Assembly: GCF_029852145.1 (NCBI RefSeq)
Contig: NC_079970.1
Coordinates: 10,969,662-11,033,661 of the forward strand
DNA: 64,000 nucleotides
Source of the DNA: Microplitis mediator
Lineage: Eukaryota > Arthropoda > Insecta > Hymenoptera > Braconidae
Reading direction: 5' to 3'
Every line of letters begins with the position of its first letter. Within the stretch, counting starts at the first letter, position 1. Below are positions 38,334 to 50,907 of the stretch, one piece after another. Made by a program: the position numbers and the translations under genes. The notes below the pieces were generated by a model. It was given only the letters and a program-made list of their open reading frames with translations, did no database searches and had not been told where the DNA came from.

Positions 38334-39124
38334 CCCGATAAAAAAAGATTTTATGAAATTGTATAAAATTATATATAAATTGGATAGAAAAAATGGCCCG
38401 ATCCAATTGTATACAATCAGACATAATTTTATCTAATTATATACAATCGTATATAATTGTATATAATTCTGTACGATTGTATACAATTGGATCGGGTCAT
38501 TTTCATTTGAGATTTTTTTTGAGAGACAAAGGCGATTGTACTTCATGATTAGATGTTTGCATGTTGAACAAGATAAGATGATGACTCATTTAAAGACTAA
38601 ATCAACGGTAAAACATATAATACCAGTAACTGAGTCTATGAAATACTTTCTTGTTGAACTAGAAAATTTGAAATATATTTGTTATCTTGTACGAGTAGGT
38701 AACTATATTTGTAAAAAACCTGACGACGTAAGAGAGGTTTGGTAAACATTGAATAAATAATAATAAATTAATCTATCACAACTATTATTGATTATTTTAT
38801 CGTTATAATGTATAATACTACAGATAGAATTTAAGTTGAAAAGTCAGAATTTATAACAATATTATATATAATAGACACTTACATTAAAATCGATAATTTT
38901 TCCCTGCAATTTAACAACAAGAAATTATACACAATTCTATATAATTGTATACAAATATATACATTTGTATATAATCACACACTGTATTCGTATAGATTAT
39001 ATATAATTGTATACGATTCTATATAATTATATAAAAATTTAATATAATTATATATCACTACTATCGAATTGTATATAATTCATATATAACTGTATACAAT
39101 TATATAAAATCTTTTTTCATCGGG
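38334..39124. mobile_element. CCC...GGG element E5 (CCCGATAAAAAAAG termini)
   Basis: Left end CCCGATAAAAAAAGATTTTAT and right end ATAAAATCTTTTTTCATCGGG; AA on both sides (38,332-38,333; 39,125-39,126). The body is composed of TATATAATTGTATACAATT-type palindromes. Close relative of E6 by termini. Confidence 0.85.
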
Positions 39125-39237
39125 AACGTGTGTACACAGGAAGTATCACACAAGATCCAGGTACACCAATACATGTTGAGCTGTGCGCACAGAAAGTATT
39201 ATACACGAGACTGTAAAAGAAATTATTTCATTAATTT

Positions 39238-39281
39238 ATGATAATAATAATAATAACAATAATAATAATAATAATAATAAT
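39238..39281. repeat. TAA microsatellite, left of the Dong-like LINE
   Basis: About fourteen ATA/TAA triplets with one CAA interruption. Together with the TAA run at 42,968-42,983 it brackets the LINE. Confidence 0.9.
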
Positions 39282-39539
39282 TGCCCACGGTGCATGTTGT
39301 GTGGCCAGCGGGGGTTCATTTACCCCGTGGCGCATCGTGGGCAAAGTAGGCTGGCCTTCCATCTGCTGGCCTACAAAGCGCACAACAACCTTTGCATTGG
39401 GTTAACTCCCCAATGTAAAGTAAACTGAGTTCAAGATAATCCTGAACACAGAAGTGCTCCCCACAACCGGCCCTTCTCGGATGAGGGCTACCCACTAGCT
39501 GGGCGGAGCACCGAGATTCCGAATGATGACGACCCTGGC

Positions 39540-40670
39540 GAACAACGGACTGCATTAAGGTGGACGGAGGAATTACGAGTCGATCTCCTGATGTGCTATA
39601 ATAACAGTGAACCAAAGCGGAGAGGTTACATGGCTAGGATGCATGCTCTCTGGAGCGATATGCACCCTAACCATAGCCATTGTTCACGACAACATCTTCG
39701 TGATTACGCCTTTCATCTCCGATAAACAAGACGATCACTGTTACCTAACAGACGAGTATCTCACCGTCTGTCTTTTCCAGCACAGCTACATCAGGAGAGA
39801 CGCCATTCTTCCGAAGACGCCGACAATGATTTTGACACACGGCACGTATGTATCTCTAAGAAGATACAATACCCGAAACATCTACTTGACACGGAAAACC
39901 ACGAGCTAACGACTCGGATTCAGGAGGATTCTACTCTACTCACCATCAATCAAGCTGTCTATAATGCTGCTTCCTCACTCTTACCTCCGGCAAAAAAGAA
40001 GACTTCTTCTCCTGAGGCTAAGATGAGAGGTCGCATTAGGCAGCTTTCACTGAAGATTGATGATCTCCGGAAACATGTCTTCCGCATTCAGTGTGTGATT
40101 GAGTACGTAAATGCTCGTAAAGCGTTTACGCCTAAAGTCCGCCGTATTGCGGCTGGACTACGATATCAACATCAGACACTGAATAAGGAGAATCTCCTTA
40201 ACATCAAAGAAGGTTCCCTTAACAGATTGCGGGCTCTGGTGACTGCTAAAAAGTCACTAGAGAAAAAGCTGAAGCGGCTGACCGATAACTCTTTGTTTCG
40301 GTTAAGTCCTCCACGCTTTCTGACACCTAAGACATCGGTTTCTGGCGATCCCCCATCTATCGAGCGAGTAGAAGCTTTCTGGTCCGGGTTGTATGGTGAT
40401 CAACTGAACGTGAATAGTGACACTCCAGCTCTCAACGACTTCGAGGCATTTTGTCCCCACCAACGAAACGACAATGCTGATGAAGAGAGCCCTGGAGTCA
40501 GCGTGGAAGAAGTTCGTTTGGCTCTGAATAATGGTAAAAACTGGGCTGCTCCGGGTCCGGATGGCATTAACTTATTTTCGTGGAAGAAACTTACTTCTAC
40601 CCATAGCCATCTGGCCAAGATTTTTACAGCGTTTATCAGAGGCAACGAACCTATTCCGTGCTGGCTGTAG
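39540..40670 (+). pseudogene. Dong-like LINE, N-terminal region and start of RT
   Basis: A segment near 39,560-39,735 (LRWTEELRVDLLMCYNNSE ... GYMARMHALWSDMHP) is the conserved N-terminal block of R4-type proteins; it ends in a stop. The open stretch 40,023-40,670 follows in another frame with a helical linker and the RT entry motif NWAAPGPDGINLFSWKKL. A stop at 40,668-40,670 and a frame change follow. Confidence 0.7.
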
Positions 40671-41579
40671 AAGGGCAAACCGTGCTCATCCCCGAGAAAG
40701 GCGAATTGTCTGACCCAAAGAACTTCAGGCCTATCACCTGTTTGGATGCGGTTTATAAGATTTTCACAAAAATCTTGAACAATCGCATTCTGCAGGAGAT
40801 AGATCCTGTATAGCAGCAGATATACGAACAGCGTGGCAGTAAAAGAGGCCTGTCAGGTTGCAAAGAGAATCTGTTAGTAATAATCCAATCGTTGTGTCAT
40901 TCAAGACGCGGTCTACTATCAGCGCAACCTGTCGATGGCCTGGATTGACTACCGTAAGGCATTTGACTCGACATCTCATGAGCTCATTCTCTTTTTGCTC
41001 ACATGCCTTGGGGTCAATCGCGATACAGTAGGATGCATACAGCGTACGATGCAACTTTGGTGAACACGGTTCCACATATCATGTGGCAACGACAAACGTG
41101 TGACCGAAGTTGTACAGTACAAACGAGATGTCTACCAGGGAGATTCCCTGAGCCCTCTGCTGTTTTCCATCTCACTGCTGCCGATATCTGTTGCGCTACG
41201 CCGTACCCGTGGATACTCAGTGGGCCCACCAACTGATCGGAAATATTCGATCACCCACTTACTCTACATAGATGATCTGAAGGTATATGCTCTTGATGAG
41301 GAACACCTTCAGACAGCCTTGAACATTGTAGGGGAGTATACACGGGATGTCGGCATGGCTTTTGGGTTGGACAAGTGCGCGGTCGTTAATCTGGTGAAGG
41401 GTAAGTGCTCTGATTTGCGCGACAATATCGAGTTAGTAGATGGGAGCGTCATTGACCATCTTGACGCCGGAGAGTCGTACAAATATCGAGGGATTGACGG
41501 GAGTCCTACGCAGGACGTCTCGAAAATCAAAACGACTCTCTGCAGCGAGTATGGGTGGAGACTCCGGAAGATCTGGTAA
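40671..41579 (+). pseudogene. Dong-like LINE, reverse transcriptase core
   Basis: Bases 40,690-41,090 read in several frames as the fingers region (NFRPITCLDAVYKIFTKIL). The open stretch 41,100-41,579 has the palm: VYQGDSLSPLLFSISLLP and LLYIDDLKVYA, so the catalytic aspartates are present. It ends at TAA 41,577-41,579. Catalyses target-primed reverse transcription in the family; disrupted here. Confidence 0.82.
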
Positions 41580-41711
41580 TCAGAACTTTCCGGAAAAAAC
41601 AAAGTCCCTGCAACAAACATGCTTGCTGTCCCAGTACTACTCTTCTCTTTCGGTGTCCTTAAATGAACCCGAAAATAGCTTAGAGATCTCGATATCAAGA
41701 CACGCAAAGTC

Positions 41712-42857
41712 ATGAATATCAATCGGAGCATGCACCCTAAGTCCTCAGTCACCAGATTATACCTTTCCCGGCACATCGGAGGGAGAGGTCTACAGAGCTT
41801 GGAGTGTCTACACGATCGTTTGGTTTTTGGTCTAACATACGAAGTTGTCCATTTCACTGCAGATGAGAACGACTTCCTTATGCAGATTGTTCATAGTCAT
41901 GAGAATCTGCAGAAGGGAACGTTCTTATATAAGGCAGCAAGGTACGCGGCAAAATCCCTCGGTCTCGAAAGAGTAAACCCTCTTATTGAACTCGCTAAGA
42001 AGGAATTTAAGAGTGTCGTCAGGAATGCTGAGCAGCAAAAACTGCTCAGTACACACATGGACAAGTCCATGCACAGCGTGTTCTTTAAACACGTGCGTGA
42101 TCATGGCTTGTCCACCCAGCTGACGTTTTCCTTCCTTAAGTCAGCTGGCCTGATGTCCGAGACCGAAGGATATATTTTTGCCTGCCAAGATGGTTTAATC
42201 AATACCCTCGAATACCGTGCGAAAGTACTCCAGATGCAGCTACCCGATACATCGTGTAGGGTATGTAAGCAACATCCAGAGACGCTTATGCATATCTTGT
42301 CAGCATGTCCTGTGCTGGCAAAAGGTGCATACATCCAGCGTCACAATGCTGCTCTGCGAGTACTTTATTACCACCTTAGACATACGCACGGTATCGATAA
42401 AACACCAGTGCTGCCTTATCTGCCAGGAGATATTCCGCTAGTTGTTGAGAATGACCGTTGCCGTATTTATTGGAACGTGCCATTCGCAACAACTCGGAAA
42501 ATAGATCACAACAAACCTGATATTGTGCTCTTCGATAAAACCACTCGTGACATTTATGTCATTGAGTTCTCAGCACCTGCTGAGTATAACATAACGGTTA
42601 ATGAAGAGCACAAACGCGAGATGTATCAGGATTTCCTGTTTGAAATTGGCAAACTTTACCCCGGCTACCGTGTCAAACTTGTCGTCCTCATTGTTGGCGT
42701 CCTTGGAGGGATGAAACAGTCTTTTGTATCTGCATTGGCTAGAATACCAACTTGTTCAGCGCAAGTTGAGTTTCTGGCATCGCGGATGCAAAAGGCTGTT
42801 ATTTTCGGGTCCCTCCGTCTCCTAAGGCAAAGAAACTTGGCCTGCTGCGCATGCTGA
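41712..42857 (+). pseudogene. Dong-like LINE, thumb, CCHC and restriction-like endonuclease
   Basis: 381 open codons. After a helical thumb (RLYLSRHIGGRGLQSLE) comes CRVCKQHPETLMHILSAC, the CCHC motif typical of RLE-bearing LINEs. It is followed by KPDIVLFDKTTRDIYVIEFS, the PD...E core of the restriction-like endonuclease that nicks target DNA. This part is intact to TGA 42,855-42,857. Confidence 0.82.
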
Positions 42858-42967
42858 TCATCTTGTTGATGATGCATCGCAGCAGTAACGATTTGGCGCT
42901 CAGCTGAGGCCCTTGGTAGAGTCGTACTACCGGGGATACCCCCCTGAGCATTTAACAAAAAAAAAAA

Positions 42968-42983
42968 TAATAATAATAATAAT
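42968..42983. repeat. TAA microsatellite, right of the Dong-like LINE
   Basis: An A-run then TAATAATAATAATAAT directly follows the LINE 3' end. Confidence 0.9.
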
Positions 42984-43519
42984 CAAGAAATAAATTTTTA
43001 TTTTTCGATTGAATTCGATTGTATCTGATTGAAATATTTCAATCAGATTCAATCAGAAAATTAAAAAAAAATTTTCCGATTGAATCCGATTGAAAGTCAA
43101 TCGGAGACCTCTAACGCTCCCGAACATTTCTGACTGAAAACTTGTTTCCGATTGAAACTGATAGAATTCTGATTGAGTTTCAATCAGATTCAATCGGAGT
43201 TTTTAATCAGAATTCTGATTGTTTTTTCGCGTTTAACTTACAATGTTCATTAAATTGTGCTACTGCGTCCATTACATTGTGTTAATTGCGTTATTAAAAA
43301 ATATATGAAAGAGACAACAGTGATTTTATAATTATGAAAAGCCAAACTTTTTGAAAACCAAGAATTCAGTGATTATGCTGAACTTAGAAAAAAAATTGAA
43401 TTTTATGAACAAACAGAAAAATACTACTTTCGTAGAGTACACACTACAAAGCTGAGTACAGTGTTTCAAAATAAAGCTGAAAATTATAACCAAAAATTAA
43501 TATATTATAACATATATTA
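42984..43519. repeat. GATTGAATC palindromic microrepeats, then AT-rich DNA
   Basis: From about 43,010 to 43,225 the words ATTGAATC, GATTGAAA and their complements recur in both directions, in the style of the CCC...GGG element bodies, but I cannot fix its termini. The rest is AT-rich without a gene. Confidence 0.5.
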
Positions 43520-44534
43520 TGTCACGTAGCGATTCAAACGTAAATCGCTGCGCGGGCTTTTCCATCTCACCGTGAATTGTTTATTATGTTCATGTTTTGA
43601 TAATTATTTTGAATTTCATGTATTTAATCAATATTTTCATTTCAGTTAGTAGCACACGTGCGCGTATATATTGTATAAAAATATTGACCGAAGGGAGATT
43701 AAGTCAATATAGTGGGGATAAAAATCAATATATCCCTCCCGCCACGTGGTGCACTAAAATAATTATTATGTTACTGTTTTAAGGCTTTATTATTATTATG
43801 TGTATAAATATTGATGAATAATATTATTTCATTCATTATTGTCATATAACTCAGGTCGGGTAATATGTTTAAATATTTAATTTTAATTTATGATTTCGGG
43901 TCCGAGGTCATTAGAGGGGATAACACGTGAGTGATACCCATCCGTCGGAAAACCGACGCGGAAAAATAATTAGAGAGGACCGGGCTATTGTAAAGATAGG
44001 ACGTGTTATTGTCCGCAATTTTTAAGTAAAATTATTCTGGCCCAGTTGCCGTTATAAAAGTTTATGAATATTAAAGAGAGTTAATTTGGTGATAGTTAAT
44101 TTTTTTGTTATATTGAATTGAAAGTAAAAGTTTCGTACCTGGGTTGTCTAATCTCCGTAAATGAGAGCGGGCAACATGGTTGAGGGCGAACCGGGCGTGT
44201 CCCCAGGTGGTGGATAGGGGGACGGCCAGGGTGGGGTGGTGGCTCACGATGACCTCCAGCGGGAAGGACATTGTGGGCAGGCCACGACTACTTTGGTTAA
44301 CATGTGCTACAGGAAACCCGGCTGGCGTAAAAACCAGCCCAGGGGGACCAAGGCCATGTCGCGGACCTCTCCCAAGCCAAGGTGTAAGCTATCGTACTGA
44401 GGGCTGGATGGCACAGGGGTACTGTGTTCTCAACGATGCACCTTGGGGCACCAGGTGCAACCCCATTGTATTCATGCACCTTCCGCTGTGCAATCAGGCT
44501 CTGCCAGCGGCGACCTCATATTTCCTGACTACTC

Positions 44535-45700
44535 GTGGGACCAAATATGGAAACATTTCAAAATAAAAACTCTGGATTGGAGGCTTCGAAAGAGGACTCC
44601 GATCTTCTAAATGTCCACATGGACGTTGAGGAGGGCACGGGAGGCTCAGCTAACGCTTGGAACTCTAGAGGATGGGGGAAGGAAAAAGAACCGCAGTGGA
44701 GCTGCGAAAAAGAGGGCCCGGAAAGCCAAATCGGCCGCACGGGAACAATTTTCGGGGCAAAACAGCGGGGACGTTCCTTCCCCCATCAGCGTAACCTCGG
44801 TGGAGGATGGCTCTTCAGTAGCTGGTTGCTCTAAAAGGCCCAGACCTGAGGACCGAACCCCACCAGAGGTAAAAAAGTGACAAAACGCGGCAAAGTGGCT
44901 TACAAGCCGACTGGTTTCGGTGACGCAGTTAGGGCGGACAGAAAGTTAGCCATAGTATATGCGCGAAGGCCATATAATATCGTACCTTCTGGATACCCTG
45001 ACGCGTTGCTGAGCCAGGAGACGGGTGATCTGGTCACACAGGCGTTAGTCAAGGCGTTGGATGCTGTCCCCACAGGACAGTCCGTCCCGTGCTTTGACGG
45101 ATGCTGGTGGGATCAGGGAGCTCTGTGGGTTACCTGTGCTGATGATAAAGCTAAACAGTGGTTGCTGGAGACTGTCCCGGCTATTAAGGCTGAAGAGGGA
45201 CTCGTTCTTCAAGCTCTGGAGAATGAAAAACTTCCTAGACTGAAGAAGCTGACGGCGGTTCTTGGTACCACTGAGGAAACCAAGGTCATCCTGAACAGGC
45301 TGGCACGACAAAATCCTGGGCTCACTACTCAATTGTAGTGGGTCTGGGACCGTCGGGTAGTAGGTAAAACCATCCACCTTGTTCTGGGAGTGGACCAGCG
45401 GTCACTGGCGGCACTCTCGGGGTGCAACTACTCTCCCCACTTCGGTCTGGGTAAGGCTCGTTTTCACGAGGCCTCATCCAAGGGCGCAGCTAGGGCGGGT
45501 GGGGGTGCTTCGGGAGGGGCTGCTGGCACGGCAGCGAAGTCTACGTCCGGAGCAGTGCCTCCTGCAAAGGCAAAAGCAAAGGTAGGGAAGCAGGGCCAGA
45601 AGACTGAAGTGGCTGGTGCTGCTCAGGAAACTGGCACTGCTCTCATACCTCCAGAAATTGTGGTCGTTCTGTCTCCACCTTCTCCAGCGACAAGAGGGTG
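44535..45700 (+). pseudogene. ORF1 of the I/LOA-type LINE (DUF4780-like)
   Basis: Three overlapping open stretches in different frames. The best (44,877-45,338) has YKPTGFGDAVRADRKLAIV, then WWDQGALWVTCADDKAKQWL and NRLARQNPGL, a pattern I associate with the DUF4780 domain of insect LINE ORF1 proteins. A stop and frame change at 45,338 interrupt it; the domain then continues as LVLGVDQRSLAALSG in the frame of 45,390-45,701, followed by an alanine/lysine-rich tail. ORF1 binds element RNA in relatives. Confidence 0.6.
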
Positions 45701-47895
45701 AAGAATCACTTCGCAAACACCTTCTACAAATTTTTAGGGCCTGTGGCATGGCACGAGGTCAGGGTAGTCTTTATATCAAAACCTGAGAAAAGTTGCTATG
45801 ACCTGGCGAAATCCTTCAGGACTATTAGTCTGACTTCCTTCCTTTTACAAACCCTGGAAAGGATGGTAGACAGACACATAAGGGATGAAGCGCTGAGTCG
45901 AATACCAGTGCATCATTCACAACATGCATACCAGGCTGGCAAATCCGTCGAAACGGCTCAACATGAAGTAGTTAGCTACGTCGAGGGGGCCTTTCGCCAG
46001 AGGGAATCAGTTCTGGGAGTATTCATTGATATTGAAGGGGCGTTTGATAATACACCCTTCGAAGCCATTTGCGAAGCAGCGGAACAATTTAGGATAGAGG
46101 AATCTATCACAGAATGGGCCCACAATATGCTTCGCTCGAGAATAGTGACAACCGAACTTAGTGACACTAAGGTACCGGCCCGTGTTAGAAGAGGCTGTCC
46201 GCAAGGAGGCGTGACCTCTCCTCTCATTTGGCTGTGTCATTAACGAGCTCCTAGTACGGCTGGAGAAGCTAGGAGTACACGCAGTGGGCTACGCGGATGA
46301 CGTTACTTTGATGATCAGAGGTTGTAGCCCAGTAGAGATAAGATGGAGGATGCAAAGAGCACCCGATCTTGTACAGAAATGGTGCACCGATAGATCTCTG
46401 AAAGTTAACCCTAGCAAGACAGAGATGGTGCTCTTCACTGAAAAGAGGAAGCAGAAGTTAAATGCGCCTTCAATTTTCGGCACTGAGCTGAAGTTTTCAA
46501 CAGAGGTACGCTATCTTGGAGTAACTCTGGACAATAAGCTCACGTAGAGAAGCCATATAGGAAAACAGGCTTATAAAGCCACTGCCACTTTTTGGGCCTG
46601 TAGAAGGATATTTGGTACAACGTGGGGTCTAAAACCAAAATAGTCAAGTGGATTTACACGGCTATTTTGATACCCCAGCTAACCTTTGCCTCTGTCATTT
46701 GGTGGCCCGCAATACTAAGGGACATCAACATGAAGGCATTAAATAAGGTCTACCGACTTGCTTTGCTAGGCATAACAGGAGCGTTTAAAACAACTCCTAC
46801 CCTGGCTATGGGGGCATTCCTAAATGTAGTTTCTCCAAACATAACTGCAGAATCTCTAGCTGTGAAACGGCATTGAGGCTACATTTTGTTGGACTGTGGT
46901 CGAAGGCTAGGACGGGACATGCGTCCATCCTACGGAACAGAGATCTCGAAAAGGTCCTGGCCCAAGGAGGGGACTATAGTGCTCGTAGCTACCACCTACG
47001 ATATAAATTCAAAGTCCTCTTTCCGAACAGGCAGGAATGGGAAGAAGAGAGTGATGGAATCCTATCCCCCCAAGGGCTAGTCTGGTTTACGGACGGGTCC
47101 AAAAGGGTAGAGGGAGCAGGAGCGGGAATTTATAGCGGCGGACCCAAAACTGGGATATCTCTTGGACTGGAACACACTGCCTCTATTTTTCAGGCAGAGA
47201 TATATGCGATCTGGGCCTGTGTAAAGCATATTCTAGAGCTAGATCACAGGAACAAACACATATACATATGCAGTGACAGCCGTGCAGCTCTCAAGGCACT
47301 CACATCTGTCGTGGTGACTTCAAAGCTTGTACGGGACTGTATTACACTCGCTAACAAACTAGCGAGCGCCAACTATGTCAATTTCATTTGGGTACCGGGT
47401 CATAGCGGTATAAAAGGGAATGACACAGCAAATGAATTAGCAAGGGCAGGGGCCTGCAAAACGGGCTCCGAGCCAGTCTGTTAAATTCCGGTGCCTTCGT
47501 GCTTCATTAGAAACCACTTGACTTAATGGACCTGTAACAGGTTCCGGGACCTGTGGCTTGAGGCCGGAGGCATGCGACATACGAGGGCACCAGTTGAAGG
47601 ACCATCGAGGTTGCTAGGTACCAGTCTAGTAGAGCTCGATAGATCCAAACTGAGGATTATTGTCAGGCTTGTCACAGGACATTGGTTTACCGGGAGGCAT
47701 CTGAAGCTCATGGGCATCACCGATGACTCGGTATGCCCCAGATGCAATTCAGAGGACGAAACTCCTCTTCACTTGCTGAGCCAATGCAGGGCCTTAGAGG
47801 ATGTAAGGAAAGACATCTTAGGGATATGTGATGGTACTCGGCCTAACCTACTAGAGAATCTGCGATTCTCGAAATCCATAAATCTGCCAATCTAA
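45701..47895 (+). pseudogene. ORF2 of the I/LOA-type LINE: RT, RNase H, knuckle
   Basis: No apurinic endonuclease is present: the frame enters directly into the RT (VRVVFISKPEK, DLAKSFRTISLTSFLL, FIDIEGAFDN, GCPQGGVTSPL). A frameshift at about 46,240 precedes the palm GYADDVTLMI (46,284-46,547). After stops, 46,873-47,484 encodes an RNase H with WFTDGSK, AEIYAIWA, CSDSRAAL and GNDTANELA, so its four acidic residues are present. The C-terminal CPRCNSEDETPLHLLSQC knuckle is at about 47,735. Dead by several frame breaks. Confidence 0.8.
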
Positions 47896-47996
47896 CCTTA
47901 ATTTAACGAGATTTGACCGAGTAGGGCCGAGTACAATGGTTCAAAAGAACTGAATGCTCGGCTCTACACTAAACCAACAAAGGAGTCAAATCTCAC

Positions 47997-48028
47997 TCAA
48001 TTCAATTCAATTCCATTCAATTCAATTC
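47997..48028 (+). repeat. TTCAA pentamer tail of the LINE
   Basis: Six to seven TTCAA units with one CC interruption end exactly at the 12-bp duplication; short-unit tails are typical of I/LOA elements. Confidence 0.85.
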
Positions 48029-48114
48029 AAAAGTTTCGTATTAATTGTTATTTAAAACTCCAGAAGTCAATTATTATCAACGCCGGTAAGTCATCTGTAT
48101 TATCATTTGTTACA

Positions 48115-48744
48115 TTGGCTATCGCTGGACCCTCGTAGAGTTGATCACGATATTTAATTGATTAATAATTAAACCTGAGTTATTGTTGTAATAATAAGTT
48201 GAGTATATTCGGCGTATGTCCCAGAGTTTGGTATACGTGCGTAGACGCGTCGAATACCTTAGTGGATTATAGACAAGGATAGCGTATTTGACTCCTTCTC
48301 TTACAATAGTTTTTTAAAATATTATTTCTCTGGGTTAAATTTATTTTGTAATTTGATGGTATGCAACCCAGTGTTGCCAAATATATATTTTGAGTTCCCG
48401 CGTCTGTCTCTCCCCAGAGTAAATAATATTAAATCAAGTAAAGATTAGTATTTTTATTTATATAAATTTTATATCGAGCGTAATAAGTAATGCCTGTAAA
48501 ATTAGCTGACCCAACTTAATAAAATTGAATTTAGATTAAGAACAAATTAGGGGCTTTTTAGGTGCTATTTAGGTGCGCCAATAGCAAATTAGGTGCACAA
48601 ACGATTTTCGCAAAATTTACAAAAAACGGATGGACTGCTAGAATTTTAAAGACTGGCAAACCATTTGATAAAAAAAATTATTTTTTTTATGGCGTAAGAT
48701 TTAAGTGCTTATTAAGTGCTCCCGAAAAACTCAATGCATTCTCT
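48115..48744. other. No gene recognised
   Basis: Possibly the leader of the putative LTR element ending at 48,114. The open frame starting at 48,562 is AT-rich and has no recognisable content. Confidence 0.4.
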
Positions 48745-49261
48745 GAAAAAAAAAATTATTTAAAAAAAATATATAACAGCCACCAGGAAAGCTGGGTATC
48801 CATAACGAATAGATATAAATCAGAGCATATGTACTACACTGTAAGAAAAGCGGTGTTGAAATATAATAACACCAGTGTAAGACGTGTACTTGGGTGGTGT
48901 TAAATTGGTGTAAAGACGAAATAATACCGATGTAAAAGTGAGGTAAAATGCGTCCGTTCAGAGCATTAATTTTATAAAGCTTAGAAAAGACAAAAAATGT
49001 CAGTATCATATGAAAATTAATGAAAAATATCATTTAAAAAAAAATTCAACGTATAGAACTTGGAAAAAAAATGTAATACAAACGAGAAGATTGTAACCGT
49101 GTAGCAGCGATTTTCAGACGTGAGAGTGAGGCTCTCTCGCTTCCTTTGTTCTCTCTCTCTCGCTCTCATTTGGTTTTCTCGTTTGCGAGTTTGGCTGAGT
49201 CTTGGCGGAAGTCTTAGCGCAGCGGAGATGCGGAAATTGGTCACTGCGCATAATTGGAAGG

Positions 49262-49284
49262 GGGTCAACACGAGGTGTTGACCC
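49262..49284. repeat. Perfect hairpin GGGTCAACAC-GAG-GTGTTGACCC
   Basis: A 10-bp perfect stem with a 3-base loop. It can also be read as two facing LTR-type ends, GGGTCAACA and TGTTGACCC, five bases apart. Confidence 0.8.
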
Positions 49285-50907
49285 GAGACAGTTAATTTGA
49301 AGACGACATTTGTGCTCGAGTGCGCTGATCGACCAGTCGCTTTTCTTTTCTCTACTTTGCTTAAAATTATTTTCTCCAGTGATTTGTACTACTTGTGGTT
49401 GTGGCTGGTCAAGTAAACCAAGTGCTGTTTTGAATATTCACCTAAGGAGGCTAACTGCTGTACATACCCGGATCTGTCATCTACCCCGTGGATCACCCAG
49501 GGACTAGGAAAATGCAACGTCGTCCGATTCCGGCAGTAAGTCCAGATATTTACTCGCATATATAAATAATTAATCTATAACGATTTCGTATGATGCCTCT
49601 CTCTTCAACGCGGTGATTTCCCGCCAATATTTCTCATTTTCCACGATACTTATTCCCGCGCAGATCACCCGATAAATTCTTTGAATAAAATTTGTAATGA
49701 TTACGCATATATATATATATATAAATAAGGGGAAAATTTATATGTAAAGGGTTGGTTAAATAAAATACAATAGTTTATATTATTTGAGTATTAATTAATA
49801 AACTATCACCAGAGTCCTTTAGAGTTAAGTTTATTTTCAGCCGCGTGTCCGGCTCAGGACGAGCCGACTCACCCCGAGAATTTCAAGTTCCCGAGTTTCA
49901 GAACCAACGGTAATCGAACTAAATCGCGAATTAAATTAATTAATAATAAAGACCGGGAATAATAACTTAACAGTGGTTCTTGGCTACATGGACACGCAGT
50001 AGCCAGGGCCCACCGTTATAAGATATAAAAATTTAATGAATATTATCAGGAAGAAATTTGAATTGCGATATGTACTTATTTACATAATTATTTATGTTAT
50101 ACATAATTTATTCAAGAATTACACAATTTTATGTCCACCATTTCAATCACCAATGATTCTAATGATATCATTAGTCAACTATTAGTCGATAATCGACTCA
50201 AGAATCATGATACATTAATTTTTTTTTAGTTTCGGTTTGGTCTGCCAGCTTGAGATTTTTCAGCGGTAAAGCTCAGACTTTATCGTCTCAGAGTAAATTG
50301 AATGGTACGTCATTTAAGTGCTCATGAAGTGCAGGAGATTCCAGGTGAGAGCAAAGCTTGAGGTGATCCTCTTGTTCTGGGAAAATTTAATGAAAACTTT
50401 TTTAATATTTTAGCTATCACTTATACTTTTTGAGATTTTTCCAAAAAGCTGGAAGGTTAATTTTTTTAACGGTTTTTTGTTAATAACAACAACAATTTTC
50501 TTTTCCAGAAAAAATCCAAAAAAAGTTTTTTTCTAGACGCCATTCCGGATCGTATAAGCCATTAACCATATTTTGAGAAGACCTGTAACTATTTTTTGCA
50601 GGTTTTCATCTTCTCGACGTAAATGACAGTCATTCCGTAAACCATACATTAGACACTAATATTCATTAAATTTTTATATCTTCTCGTTTGTATTTTTTTC
50701 CAAGTTCTATACGTTGAATTTTTTTTTGAAATGATATTTTTCATAAATTTTCATAAAATACTGACATTTTTTGTCTTTTCTAAGCTTTATAAAATTAATA
50801 CTCTGAACGGACGCATTTTACCTCACTTTTACATCGGTATTATTTCGTCTTTACACCAATTTAACACCACCCAAGTACTCTGATTTATATTTATTCGGTA
50901 TGGATAC

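Larger units (their letters stand above)
39283..42957 (+). mobile_element. Dong/R4-type non-LTR retrotransposon, defective
   Basis: One long decayed coding region on the plus strand, bracketed by TAA repeats. It has an RT, a C-terminal CCHC motif and a restriction-like endonuclease, the order of the R4 clade. Bombyx Dong is known to insert in TAA repeats, matching the site here. Several frameshifts and stops make it inactive. Confidence 0.82.
44138..48028 (+). mobile_element. I/LOA-type non-LTR retrotransposon, defective
   Basis: AAAAGTTTCGTA flanks both sides (44,126-44,137; 48,029-48,040), a 12-bp duplication. The 3' end is a tail of TTCAA pentamer repeats. Coding order is ORF1 then RT, RNase H and a C-terminal zinc knuckle; the endonuclease domain is missing through an internal deletion. 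RNase H inside a LINE points to the I/LOA group. Confidence 0.85.
43520..48114 (+). repeat. Possible LTR split by the I/LOA-type LINE
   Basis: If the LINE and one 12-bp duplication are removed, about 690 bp remain that start TGTCACGTAG and end TTGTTACA, followed one base later by TGGCTATCGCTGG, a possible primer site. A TATA-like TTATAAAAG lies near 44,050 and a perfect CGTCGG/CCGACG hairpin near 43,945. No second LTR is in the window, so this is tentative. Confidence 0.3.

Noticed and set aside
38536..38745. 69-codon open frame
   Set aside because: It lies inside the E5 element among AT palindromes, without recognisable content or neighbours.
39607..39909. 100-codon open frame at the start of the Dong-like LINE
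   Set aside because: The conserved R4-type N-terminal block is in a different frame over the same bases, so this frame is a shadow.
49276..49966. Possible LTR from TGTTGACCC to ...CTTAACA followed by TGGTTCTTGGC
   Set aside because: Terminal inversion is poor, no partner LTR or target duplication is visible and the possible primer site does not match a tRNA end I recognise.
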